DNA from: Eutypa lata
Taxonomy: Eukaryota > Ascomycota > Sordariomycetes > Xylariales > Diatrypaceae
Direction: 5' to 3'
Assembly: GCA_022661535.1 (NCBI GenBank)
Contig: JAKULF010000013.1
Span: 806,001 to 870,000 of the forward strand
DNA: 64,000 bases
Positions 44,283 through 56,400 of the stretch are shown in pieces; the first letter of the stretch is position 1, and each line of letters starts with the position of its first letter. A model generated the notes under the pieces. The model was given only the letters and a program-made list of their open reading frames with translations. It was not told the origin of the DNA and did not search any database. Made by a program: the position numbers and the translations under genes.

Positions 44283-46478
44283 CGGCGTGACGACTCATAT
44301 AAATAGTAGATAACCGAAACGAGTATATACTAGCTTGGAGAGTTTAGAACCTGACACCTGATGTGACGACTACAGGGAAGCGTTTTTAGAATCTGGTGTC
44401 ATCTAAATCAACTACGACGGAATACTCTTTGTTTTAGTTTCATTTTCGAATATAGCCAGACACTATAGCTGAGGGCCACCCTCCGGTTACACCGATCTTC
44501 GGTGAGTTTCTACCTGAACTGCATGTAACACGCATATTGTAACCATGGCTTACCCAGCCGGCCAACTAGCATTTGCAGAGGATATAGCCTGCATATAGAT
44601 AGGCAATTGAGTATATGCTTCCAGGAATACTATGAAAACTGCCCTTCTGCAGATGATTACGCGCACACTATGCACCTATGCTGCAAACGCTGAATGTTCT
44701 ATTGGGTCGAATGCGATCGATTAAAAGAGGGCACCAATGGAGACTAACATAGTCGACGCATTGAAATCGTACAGACTAGTTTAATACTACGTGATGATGC
44801 CTTCAAATGCTAGATACCGCGTACTACTCACACAACTTAATACAGGGCTCCCACTCGCGGGCTTTAGTAGGAACGGGTAACCCATCCGATAAATCGCCCC
44901 CCAGACTATGCTCAGCCAAATCCTATGTAACATTGCTACTAGTGACTTAATCATAGAAAAATAGTGTTGGGGCATTATAAATAAGCATCGCTTTGTAGTA
45001 GGCGAGGAATTGCTGCCTTCCCGTATTAGGAATGCAACGAGAGAGGCTGAAATAAAGGCTTTACCATGTGGCACTTGTACCAGTTAGGAGTACATTGTCC
45101 CCTTCATGCTCTCCTTGCGTAGATGTACCCCTTGCTTCATATAAATGAAACACACGGGGTGACCTGACTTTATAAGGAGATTTGACTCAGATGGTGACCA
45201 CTTAATAGGGCCTGCTAAAAATTTCTATCATTGCAAGGCAGCTGCAAGGGCGTAACCTGACTGTACTAAGGTGTCAGGGTGTCTAGCTAGTCATTCGTGC
45301 TGGAACGACCGCGGATCAACGATGAAGGCTTAGACATATGCACCAACTCTTGCTTTCTTGAATTCTGAATGAGTATGGTTGCTTATTAGTATACACACTT
45401 ATTCTTTCACATGTACGGAACGAGAACAGTTGAAAGATCCTCATCACCTGCCCAAGGCTGACCACCTGCCCAAGGCTGACCTACCTTCCTGCTTTCTAGC
45501 GGGCACTCGGACATCCTAGATTGATCAAGGGCACTGTAGTCGCTAACAACGCACTGCCTATGAACTCGCCCTATCTAAACATAGGCGGCTAGTTAGAGAT
45601 AAAGGCACGGATAGTCGTGACGGACGTTTTTAAGATGATACAGGAAGACGAAGTGGTAGGAGAGGTCGAAGCGGGCCCGCGTGGTATGGTAGTCGGTATG
45701 GGTGGTCAGCGCATGGTTCCCTCCGTATATCGTACCCGGCGCTTCATAGGGAACCCAGTGCTCACCAACGCCGCTCTACACCAGGTAGGTTCAAAAGGAG
45801 ATTCTCACCGATTAGTGTCGTACTCGCAGTTGACATTAGTGCACACACTGAGATCTCACGGAAGTTAAGCAAGCAGGCAGAATAACCATCAAGATATCTC
45901 ACGAGAGCGCGCGCTCTATAGATGCGGCGGTCTTATTCTTTTTTCTTCTTCTCTCTTCCTGTCTTCAACTAAAAAAGGGGGTATCTACTTCGCAAGCAAG
46001 AACAGCTTTTCCTCTTCACCCTTTTTCTCTTTCCGTAATAAACAGAGACACGGCACAGAACCGTCTAATGATGATACGCCCCCAGCCCCCCCCTTCTTCC
46101 CCTGAACCATCGCATACATGCAACCGCATGTTTCCTAGAAGAACCAAGGAGATGCCACACACACACGAGATTCCACCTACATCTACAGGTATCTACCCAC
46201 CACCAAGCAAAAAAATATCTACGAGAAAGTCCCAGGAGAAGCAAATGAAGCAAGCAAGCAAGTATGGCGCCGAGAACACAACCAATGAACCAACCAACCG
46301 ATCCGGACAGTAACGCTCCTAAGAAGATGCCCACTAAAAAAAGTATAAAAAAGAAGAAAAAAAAGAAAAAAGGCTCGCGCGAACATAACTCTTTTTTCGC
46401 CCCTTTCTGTTTCTGTTTCGAATATTCGCCGCCCCAACGCCCAAAAAAAAAAAAAAAAAAAAAAAAACCACTAACTCG
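44283..46478. other. Intergenic region at the accessory/housekeeping boundary
   Basis: About 2.2 kb with no supported gene. The right end is A- and CT-rich, including AAGAAAAAAAAG stretches near 46350 and an A25 run. A short direct repeat of CACCTGCCCAAGGCTGAC occurs at ~45446-45481. Confidence 0.55.
46443..46467. repeat. A homopolymer (25), T-tract downstream of the Abp2 stop
   Basis: Twenty-five A in a row on the plus strand form a T tract beginning 11 bp downstream of the Abp2 gene stop codon. It may lie in its 3' UTR. A retroposed poly(A) tail is another reading, but no insert is visible. Confidence 0.85.
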
Positions 46479-48595
46479 TTACACGTTCTCCGGGGGACTC
46501 CTAATCAGCTGGACAGCGCTCTTCTTGAGCCCGCGAACGTGATCATTGCGGGACTTCACGGCCTGCAGGAGGCCCGTGTACCGCTTGCGCCAGTACATGG
46601 CGGCGGCGTCGCCCTCGGCGGGCACGTCGTCGCCGTCGAAGGGGAAGGGCATGCCGGGCTGGGTGCTCCGCTGGTAGTCCTTCTTCCAGCGGGAGTGGGG
46701 GACGCGGTCGACGGAGGAGAAGTTGCCCTTGATGGAGCCGTACTGCAGCTTCCAGCCGCACAGGTAGTCGGTGTAGTCGGGGCCGACGTACTTGCGCTGG
46801 ACGCTGGACTTGCTCGTGCGGAGCATGTGGCCCGCGCCCGCCAGGCACGAGAGGTTCAGCAGGAACTGCTCCTTGGTCTGCGCCGCCTTGGAGATGTTCT
46901 CGATGCTCGCCCGCACGAGCGCGAACACCTCCTCGATGGGCGCCACCGCCGTCGGCTCCCCGTTCGGGTCGAACCAGTCGGCGTCGAGCAGCTCCGACGC
47001 GAACAGGCACTCGATCTCGTCGCAGTTCCCCACGTTGTCGTCGTCGAAGTTGATCTCCATCTTCCAGTTCTCGTTTCCGCTCGGCGTGGGGTTCGTGAAC
47101 AGCGGCGACGACGGGTTCAGCATCGTGTAGTTCCATGCCGCCGGGGCGCTTCTCCTGTTGTTGTTGTCTTGCGCTATTTTGTTGCCGTTAGTGGTAGTAG
47201 CTCCGGGTGGTGGCGTTATCACAACTGGCGGTGGCGGTGGCGTTGCGAGCCTTACGGACCCGCCGACTCGTTCAGGCACCTGGAGTGAGAGGCCACTGGG
47301 CCTGTTGGGTTTTGATGTAGGCGGAGGGGGTTGGACGGGATCTGGCTCGCGGGGCTGCGGTAACGAATCTGGTCGGAAAGACGGCGCGGATGTTGCTACG
47401 GGTGTCGTCCCTGTAGTAGGTGGTCCGTGATTGAGGGTTACCGCATGGAAACTTTTGTTTTCCTCGGGGAAAGCGGAAAGCGGCTCATTGAACCTATTAA
47501 TGGGAGGTCTCCCCCTAGCTTTTGCCCCCGCCATTGATCCTCCGCTCCTCCAAGCCGAAGACACAACCTTTGCTCCGTGGCGACGAGTTAGTTTCGCTCT
47601 AGATGGGGTGATGGCCGATAGAGGCTCGGACGGGTCCCCCCAGAACGAGCCTCTCGTAGCTGGGGTTAATGCTGAATGCGGGTAAGCAGATAAAGGGGTA
47701 CGTGTTGAATCATTCCAAGGGAACATAGTTTCGGGACCTGGCACTACGCTTGATCGCGGCTGTTCGATGGGCGGGAAGATAAAAGCACTTCGACTATCCG
47801 GATGAGGTGTCCATGTATCTACTGGCTCTGGACGGGATTGTCTGTTTTCATTATTTGATACCGGCGCTGGCGGAGGCGGAGGTGGTGGCGGCGGTGGCGG
47901 CGACTCTAGTCTCGGTCGTTGAGATGGTGATTTATTTAACGCATCATCCTCTGGTTTCCGTCTACCCCTCCGTGGCCTGATGTGAGGTAATAATGCCCGT
48001 AGAGCCATGTCATCCTCGGCGGCAACGCCATCCCTGCCATCCTCATGAATAGGGTCTAAACCCGAAGGGACCTGCGTCCAGTACGGGTGCGGGTTGTCCA
48101 ATAAGTAATCAAAAAATGCGTTAACATGCATCGAGTGCATCCATCGCTAGGACATGTGAGCTAGGTACATATCTTAGAAGTGAGTTAAGTGATTCAAACA
48201 TGAAATACCTTTAATCGGACAGCATACTGCTGTATTTTTTGAGAGCTTTCGCCTTTGTCCTGATCCGGTGGTTCCACGCCTAGCTTCAAAGCTAATTCGG
48301 CCCAGGTCTTGATTTCCCTATCATCAAGCTGCTTGATTAATTGAAACAGATTGTAAGTGCTGAAGCTTTTCCCGCCGCTCTTGGGTGGTGTCCGGAAGGC
48401 CTCTCTGAGGTTGGCAGTATCTGTGTCCGTGGGCACGCCGGGATTGCAGTAGAGAATAAAGCTCACGTAAGCATCCTCTATTGTGGTACTTGTCACGATT
48501 CTGCTGGGTAGGGTCGATCTCAACTCCGGGGTCCTAGGTGAGGGAATGATAGGGTGATGGACACCGTTGATGCTAGATTGTATCGCCATTGCCAT
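46479..48595 (-). CDS. ARS-binding protein Abp2 homolog
   Basis: Exons 48209-48595 and 46479-48146 with a 62-bp intron (GTATTT donor, CCTAG acceptor), phase 0, give 684 residues. The N-terminal ~140 residues contain the family signature: TIEDAYVSFILYCNP, LREAFRTPPKSGGKSFSTYNLF, IKTWAELALKLGVEPPDQ and QQYAVRLKRWMHSMHV, which crosses the splice site. This matches ARS-binding protein 2, first described in fission yeast as binding autonomously replicating sequences, a DNA-binding nuclear protein. The middle is Pro/Ser-rich with a Pro11 run at ~212. The C-terminal ~200 residues form a second conserved block. ATG 48595 was chosen because it is the nearest ATG before the conserved region; an ATG two codons on is equally possible. 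The 3' half is far more GC-rich than the 5' half. Confidence 0.85.
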
Positions 48596-51484
48596 AATGG
48601 CGGTAATAATTTGAATAGACAACGATTGCCTCTCATCGACGACTGATGGCCATGCAAGGATAAATAAATAAAAAGGCTGATGTGCGGCGGTGATGAATAA
48701 AATATTTTTTCCTTCTTCTTGCGTTAGGACGCCGTTTAATTGACTCCAATGCTGGAATTGAAATACAAGATATTGATTTTGTATGTATGTACGTATGTCT
48801 GTATTGATAATCAAATAAAAGGTCTACCTGTCAACACCGAGCCCGTCTATGGTTGTTAATTCCTATCTCAGCCATCTGTTCGATAGAGTCATGAATGAGG
48901 GTTTTGGTTCCAGTTTGTCTGATTTGGTTGGTCCGGGAATGTCTGTCTGTCTCTCACGGTGCTCTCTGTCCGCAGTTATGAATGTATGTTATGTTGATCA
49001 AGGTGGGAGAAGGGGAAAAAACGGGTTAACTAGGTAAATGCGACCGAAATTTAAGAGAGATAAAAACAACTCATTCACTCGCTACGCCCTACGCAAACTG
49101 AGTGAACCAACCAAACGGCACAATAAATGGAAAGAGGAACAAAAAGAGAATAAACTCTTAGTTAAACGACTTTCATTCGTTCATGACTCGATTGATGAGA
49201 GATTCAATAAACGGTTTCTCAGACGTGTCAGTGGGGGTCTCACCCTACCTATTTTTGAGCAGTCAGTCTAGGCAGTTTGAGACGGGAGGCTGGATCACAT
49301 CCTTGCTGGCGTGTCCGGGGTAAGTGTTACTCTTTTCCTATTTTTGGCATAGCATTCTCACGTGATATCCAATGGTTGGTTTTAATCTTTTTTTCCCTAT
49401 GCCTAGACCGACTTATAACTAACGGGTCCATCGGCTTTTTAGGGAAAACCAAGGGCAGCCAAGGGGAATCATTCCTACACTTATGAGTCTATATAGGTAT
49501 CCTAGCACTAAGGCTTAACGGGGGGGAAGAAGGAACAAGAGATTTATAGAATTACTATAACTTCGGCTACGTACGTAACTACAATAACCTAGCAGCTTAC
49601 GCACCCATCTTGGTGGTCCATCGGGAGCGGGCCGAACGAGGTTCGTTCCTCCGTCGGTGCACTCCATCTTCGTTAAGACTTACTATTCAAGGTTGTATTT
49701 AGATGGCCAATCAATCAAGATGAAGCGCCAACTCACTTTATCACCATCGCCTATGGTTAGGACTTTCAACCCTCAGTAACACCTACATATAACTTGGTAC
49801 ACTCACGGTGCTGGCACATACGTATATGTAAATGTATGCATGTAGGTAATTAATTCTAGTACCGTGCCGTATGTAGACTTGTATGAGTTAGGATGATATT
49901 AGTTAATTCTAAATGCCGGCCTATCTCGATATGAGTACTAAGGGGGGCGTAGATGGCTTGGCTCTCATCCCATACTACATCTTGTATGTAATAATAGTTT
50001 TCTAGGACACGATAATTTCTGTTTACGACTTAACAGCTACATTTGCTCCACTTATCGTGCCGACTCTTGCTGGAGCCCAATATTACAATTCAGGATAGCA
50101 GACAACCTAAACTGGACATGTCTTGAACAGATCTCTCCGGTTTGAATGTGACTTGCATCTGACGGTTCCTGCTTTTTTAATAACAGGACTTGCAGGAGCC
50201 CCGAGTCTTCTTGGTGTTAACTCGGAATGCAATTCGATTGGATTATACCGAAACACCAAATCCATGTCCAGGATTGGTCCAATTACATTGTAGGATCTAG
50301 TGACTTATATAACCTAGAATTAGGCATGTACATCCCACTATGGCTCGTGCGTGAGTTTAATTGAATTTTATATGAATATTGTCACGCTGACAGGGGAGCA
50401 TAGATACCCTCAATCTAGAAAGGTATAGGTGATGAGTAAGCCATTAAATGCCTACTTTAGTATAATAGGTACTGGATAATCAGTTCGATAGATAATCTAT
50501 AAATGGAGAGTGATATAGGGCTGGCTGGCTTGTTCGGAATTGAGAGAGTGGGTGAAGTAGTTCCTGCCTGTCTTGTTTGATCTTCACTTCACAGGGCTGA
50601 TATTAATAGAACTTTACCTATGTAACTACATACCTAGGTAGTTATGTCCCTCCCGTTGACATTCACAAGGATATGTAGGAACTGGGAGACCGGTGCCGAT
50701 TTTCGCATGCAGGCATGTGACATTGACTCCCGACTCCCGAAGAAAAATCAAATGCAATTCACAAGGCCAACGACAAGGTTAATGGAACCTTCATGTATGT
50801 ACGAAGTATGTATGTGTGTAACTATGCATGTAACTACTGCTTACGGGCAACCCTAGCAAGCCTAACGAAAGCCCTGGCCTGGCTAAAGTACTCGACCTTA
50901 CGCCCCCAAATTGCGGGGTGTATGTATGTGCTAAAGGTGCCTTTTTACCTCCCTAGGGCTCTCTAGGTACAATACTTGATACGGCGACAGCACGGTGGAC
51001 CCTGGATAATTCCCGCTATCTCTTCCAAGGTTGGTTTCATAGGCTCGGCTTCCCTTCAAGGGGGCCGACCGGTGATGCAATGGGCGTTCAACCTCGGCAT
51101 TCGACTCCAACAATGGTCAACTTCCGTTGACTCGTTACTGTCGAGTTGCCGATTCACCTAGTATGAAAGCGGCCACAACGTCGCCGCCGTCATTGCCCGT
51201 TCTGCCGCAAGTTTACCTAACTACCTACACACCTAGTAGTCATTGTTACTTTCGGGATCAGTTAACGATAACAGACATTGCCTAACCGATGGCTCCGACG
51301 AACAGGGAACTGACTGTCTGACTGATCGATTCCGTGACAGACCGCGACCGACGTACATACCTACCTACCCACTTAGTATACTACTAATGCTACCGTCATC
51401 ATACACGCTCGGGTAAATCACCTCCCTATTAAGTCTTCTGGTACCGACGATACACCAAGAAGAGAAAGCGAGAAAAAAAACAAG
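48596..51484. other. Large divergent intergenic region
   Basis: About 2.9 kb between divergent genes, so it holds both promoters. It contains GTAT-type microsatellites (~48778-48800, ~50791-50820) and several TACCTAGGTA-type sites (~50617-50641, ~51223, ~51356). Three consecutive short plus-strand frames at 48849-49486 have no coding character I can support. Confidence 0.55.
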
Positions 51485-52984
51485 ATGGCCTCTAAACCAG
51501 TGATCCCGCAAAACGACAACGTCGCCCACGCCCTTGCCGGTGCGGGCGGCGGTATACTATCCATGGTCCTGACGTACGTTCCGACGACCCGCACTTCGGT
51601 CCCCTCCCCTCACCTCCCTTCCTCCTGCCTATACCAAACTCCCTACATCACCCGTCATACAACCGTGTTTCACCCGCTCGCACGCAATGGCTACTTACGC
51701 ATGCACCCCATCCTATTCCATCCCACAGTACCCCATTTCATACACCATACCTCTCTCGTCACCGGCCCTAAAGATACACCGAGAACAAGAAAAAAGGCAA
51801 AGTACCATGCGTGCGCAATAGCAGCAGCTAACGTGTAAGGTGATGATGATCACCGCCGCGCCGCCAACAGCTACCCCCTAATTACCCTCTCCACGCGAGC
51901 GCAGGTCGAGTCCCGCCGGGCCGAGACGGCCTTCCTTACAGCCGTGCGCCGCATCGTGGCGCAGGAGGGCGTCGCCGGCCTGTACGCGGGGCTCGACAGC
52001 GCCGTGTTCGGCATCAGCGTCACCAACTTCGTCTACTACTACTGGTATGAGTGGACGCGGGCGGCATTCCAGAAGCGCGCCTCCGCGGCCGGTCGCGGCG
52101 GTGCCGGCAGGGTCGCTTCTACGATCAAGCTTACCACCATCGAAAGCATACTCGCCGGCGCCCTCGCCGGGTCTGCCACCGTCATCATGACAAACCCCAT
52201 CTGGGTGGTGAACACGCGCATGACGACGCGGGCGGCGCGCGCACAGTCCGATGCGAATACGAAGGACGCTACGTTAATCGAGGGGGAGAAGAAGAAGTTA
52301 GAGGAAGGCGAAGAGGAGGCAGCAGCAGCGAAGGCCGAATCCAAGGAGGAGGAGAAGAAGCCCACAGGCAAGAAACCGACCACGATCAGCACGCTTCTGG
52401 CGCTCCTGCGCGCCGAAGGGCCCCAGGCCCTCTTCCGGGGTGTCGTCCCCGCGCTCGTGCTGGTCATCAACCCGATCCTGCAGTACACGCTCTTCGAGCA
52501 GATGAAGAACCTGGTGGAGAAGCGGCAGCGCGCCGCCACCGGCCAGAAGACGGCGCGCATCACGCCCACGATGGCGTTCCTCCTCGGCGCCCTGGGCAAG
52601 CTGTTCGCGACCGGCGTCACGTACCCCTACATCACGGTCAAGAGCCGCATGCACGTCGCGGATGCCGCGGCCCCCGGCGAGGGGAAGAAGGCCGAGGGCG
52701 TGACGGGGGCGCTGGGGCGCGTTGTGAGGGAGGAGGGGTGGGGTGGTTTGTACAAGGGTGAGTGGACGGATTATTTATTTTTTTCCCCGTGAACTTTTTG
52801 TTGTTACTTTTGTGTGGAGAGAAAGGAATCGGTTGCTAATATTAATTCTTCTCGAAATACAGGTATTGGTCCCAAGATCACCCAGAGCGTTCTGACAGCC
52901 GCTTTCCTATTCGCGTTTAAGGATGTGCTGTATGAGCAAACCGTCCGGTTGAGGGGTAAGGTCGCTGCTCGGAAAACCATCTAA
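51485..52984 (+). CDS. Peroxisomal adenine-nucleotide carrier-like protein (PMP47/ANT1 type)
   Basis: Three exons (51485-51573, 51871-52757, 52863-52984), introns 297 and 105 bp, in phase, give 365 residues. The protein has the three-fold mitochondrial-carrier repeat with signature motifs TYPLITLSTR, TNPIWVVNTR and TYPYITVKSR. The substitutions in these motifs (no acidic residue after Pro-x) are characteristic of the peroxisomal PMP47/ANT1 branch, which imports ATP into peroxisomes for fatty-acid activation. A Lys/Glu-rich insertion of about 45 residues lies between the second repeat's motif and its next helix. The first intron is unusually long for this window, but its junction (AC|GTACGT ... 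AACAG|C) restores the carrier motif exactly. Localisation is inferred from the branch. Confidence 0.9.
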
Positions 52985-53685
52985 ATGACAGCAACGCGAA
53001 TAAGCAAAGGCACCCAATACGCGGGTAATATCTCTTGCTATTGTACGTATAGACCTGCCAGGCTCTTTCATATCAAGTGCCTCATCACCCAAGGTCGGCG
53101 ACATTAGTACATTTTTGCCCCTTTTGGCCAAGGTTTTGTGGTGATAGGTCGGCGGAGAGGATGGAAAGAAAGGTACCGAGATGTTAGATGGTGTATATAG
53201 TGAGCAAGCAGGACAGAAAAAGTCACAGGGGTTCTGTTGTGTTATGTATGTAATTGACGCATATATTGTAGTGTACGAATAGGTGTCGGCATTACTCAGT
53301 ACCTAAGGAGGAGAGGTTCTATCTATACTACTTGAGTAGGCAATCTAAAGCCAGTTGGTGATCCCCAAATGCAAATAATTTGACCCTGCCTGGAACGAAC
53401 CTCAGATGAACAATATAGCAACACACTTCTCTCACAACAGTCTGTCTGACTTTCAAAACATCCGTGTGATTATTACCCATAGCTAGGTACCTGCCAGCCA
53501 TCTAACCAGCTGATCGGTCAGTCGCTAGTCATAGCAGCAATACCAGACCACCACTCGTTCATTCTCATACTCAACCCATAACTCGAATCACACAATCTCC
53601 TCTCCTATCTTAGTCATCTATCTGTCTGTCTGTCTTCAGGCAACCGTACCCGTAACCGTAACCTGACCTAGTCTAGCCTACCTAG
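52985..53685. other. Intergenic, convergent gene ends
   Basis: About 0.7 kb between convergent genes, with CTGTCTGTCTGT and GTAACCGTAACC short repeats near 53620-53665. No gene was seen. Confidence 0.55.
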
Positions 53686-56400
53686 TTAGATGAAGGCACG
53701 AACAGGGATCAACTTGGGCACGATCCACCAATCATGATACCCCTGACCGGGCTCGGGAATCTCAACCTTGAACTTGGAGCTCAAGTCCATCATCCCCTTT
53801 CTCTTCCTCTTCTTCTTGCCTCCTTTCTCCTTATCCTCCTCACCATCCTCTCCCTTACCCTCACCCTCTCCCTCACCCCCACCCTCACCCTCATCCTCAC
53901 CCTCATCCTCACCCCTCTCATCGCCCCCTTCTTCCGCAACCGCTCTCCTCAACCCAACAATAACGACATTCGCCGCAATAGCAGCCTTAAGGCACCTCTT
54001 CACATCATCCAACCACCTCGCGTGGGCTCTCACACAAAAAGCCTGCTGGTCGCTCATCTTGGCGAGGGCCTCGTAGCCCTTGCGGGCGCCGGCGACGGCG
54101 CCCTCGGCGTACGCCAGGAGGTCGGGCAGCCCCGTCCCGGGCTGCTCGGTGGCGCGGGCGGACTCGGCGAACGTCGGCAGCTGGGGCAGCGAGATGGCCG
54201 CGAAGGGCCGCATCCGGATGCGGTAGCGGTGCTCGTCGTCGCTGTAGGGGCGCGGGTGCGCGAAGGGGCGCAGCAGGTTCAGCCGTTGTAGCGCCGTGTA
54301 CAGGCAGCAGAGCCCGTCCGCGAACTCCCACGTGCAGGCGGCGTCGAGCATCGTCGCGCGGATGTACGCCAGGGAGCGCATGTACTCGCGGTCCTTGGCG
54401 GCCGTGTAAGCGTTACTGCTGCTACCGCTGGTGCCGATGGTGGTGGTGGTGGTGGTGGTGTTGTTGGCGGTCATAGTGCGCGCCTGGTTGAGGCTGCGCG
54501 TCGTGAAGGCCTTGATGCGGTCGCCATGCTGGGCGCGCGTCTTGGCCAGGTAGTTCAGGTACCAGTACATGGCGGCGAGCTCATCGGGCTGGTAAACGGC
54601 CAGCTCGAAGCCGAGCTGGACGATCCACTCCATCTGCCGGAGCTTGTAGAGGTAGGCCCACGACGACAGGGGCAGCTGGTAGCCGATGTCGCCCCGCTCG
54701 GTCGTGAGGGGCGCGTCGTCGAGGACGACCTGCAGGAGCTGGTCGATCTCCTCCACGTCGATCTGGAGCATGTCCCACTCGTGGATCGAGTGGCAGAGCG
54801 TGCGCCGCACCCGGCATCGGTTCTGGCAGAAGATGCGGAAGAGGTCCAGGTAGGCTTCGGTCACGCGCTGCCGGAAGATGTCCATTTGCGCCGAGATCTG
54901 GTGGCGGGGGTCGCTGGGTACTTCTATGTTGTCGTAAGAGGGGTCCAACTGCCTCCCGCAGGGGAGAACGGTCAAGGAGAGATCATTGTCTAGGATCTGG
55001 CGGGGGTTGAAAGACCCTACAATAATCATATCCTTGAGCACTAGGCTCTGGAGAAGAATACGGATGAAGACCAGGGGTTGAGGCTTCCGCGCTTGGAATG
55101 TTGCAACGAATGTCTGAAGTACCAGTTAGTATCACAGATCCCCCCTAGGGCATGAGAACGAACCAGAAGGCTTTGGGGATCGGAGTATTTCAACACTTCC
55201 GTAATGTCGACCCCGTCTCGGAACATCTGTCCGAAGTGGGTGCATGTTTCTTCGAAACTCGTTTGGACCATGGGGCGGGGAGGCATCGTGCTCGCTAAAT
55301 GTCGTTGTAGTTTTGTGCTGAACGCCTCGGGAACTGGTTTGCCAAGGGAGTGCTGTCCGCTGATATGCTCAACAAGACCTTGCATTTCGATCCATGGGGT
55401 CTTCAGTGAATCGGGATTGGCATTCCGCAGGGCCATAAGATCGATGGCCTTGAGAAACGAGATTCGCAGCTCTAGGCGGAGATCAAGCGCAGTCGTTATG
55501 TCCTCCCCGATGTCATTTCGTAAAGCTCGGAGATCGCTTCGAGCGCTCTGTATCAAATCTATGATGGGAGCCTCTTGTAACTCAGCGAGTAGACTGCGGT
55601 CGTATGTGTTCATAACAAAATCTTCCTCCTACGCTATGTTAGTCTGGTGACGGATAGGGGTACCTGGAGAGTGACTACTAACCTCGTAACATAATTCCTC
55701 CTTGACTATCTCGTTAACATAGTGACAAGCTTTGACAAGACCAACACAGTAAGCCCGCAAAATGAACAGGAGCTTTGGCTGTTTGTTCCGGAGTTCCGGA
55801 TCCCGTACAAAATTTGCCTCGGTTATGTTCGTTGGAGTAGGGTTGAGAAGTGCCTCAATATAGACGCTCGTAAGCAGTGTCTGCGAGAGCGGGTACCCAA
55901 GATGCCATGCCATCTATATACTGCGTGTTAGTACGCCCGGAACTCAAGTAGAATAGCTACCATCAGAATACCATACCTCCAAGCACAGCAACTGGTCTAT
56001 AATTCCCAAGATTTCTTCTGGGAGAAGGTCGCGACAGACATCATATTCTTCGTCGAGAGACTCTCCCTCGGCGAGGACACCACTGTCCATCTTGGGGTCC
56101 ATGATCTGAGAAGTCCGGTTAGCGACGGAACCGGGGTGCAGCGAGGCTTTCGTCCACAAGGCTTTAAGGCACCCACCTCGAGGGCCGAAACGGCCTCGAA
56201 TAATGTAAAGTGGTCATCTTTGACGAGATCACCAGGAGCGAGTTCTGTACAGATGTATCAGCGATTCTGCACTTCCTTTCTTCCCCCGTGGCAATTTGCG
56301 ATGACGTACTCTTAACAGCTTCGGAGAACTCTCTAGTCACATCTCTGGCTATGATCCCAGGATGGGTTACATGCGGGGGTGTTGTTGAATAATTCTGCAT
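53686..56400 (-). CDS. MAK10: NatC N-terminal acetyltransferase auxiliary subunit Mak10/NAA35
   Basis: Six exons (56310-56400, 56177-56244, 55977-56105, 55683-55913, 55164-55628, 53686-55113) separated by 50-71-bp introns join in phase to 803 residues. The Mak10 signature is clear: DDHFTLFEAVSALEIMDPKMDSG near the N-terminus, followed by LLPEEILGIIDQLLCLEMAWH and a long helical region. NatC (NAA30 catalytic, NAA35 scaffold, NAA38) acetylates proteins starting with Met plus a hydrophobic residue, co-translationally at the ribosome. Low-complexity inserts include a Thr7 run and a C-terminal Glu/Gly-rich acidic tract followed by KKKRKRKG, which is not part of the core family. One donor is GTTCGT. 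The start is the only ATG giving the conserved N-terminus. Confidence 0.93.

Noticed and set aside
44787..45074. 95-codon minus-strand frame
   Set aside because: No recognisable motif and no proper ATG context or neighbours that support it.
45690..45740. Possible 5S rRNA 3' end (TAGTCGG ... GGTCAGCG ... CCCTCC)
   Set aside because: Only scattered similarity to fungal 5S; the 5' half is missing and no internal control region could be aligned. A covariance-model search would settle it.
46539..47288. 249-codon plus-strand frame opposite the Abp2-like gene
   Set aside because: Antisense shadow of a GC-rich coding region. The sense strand matches Abp2.
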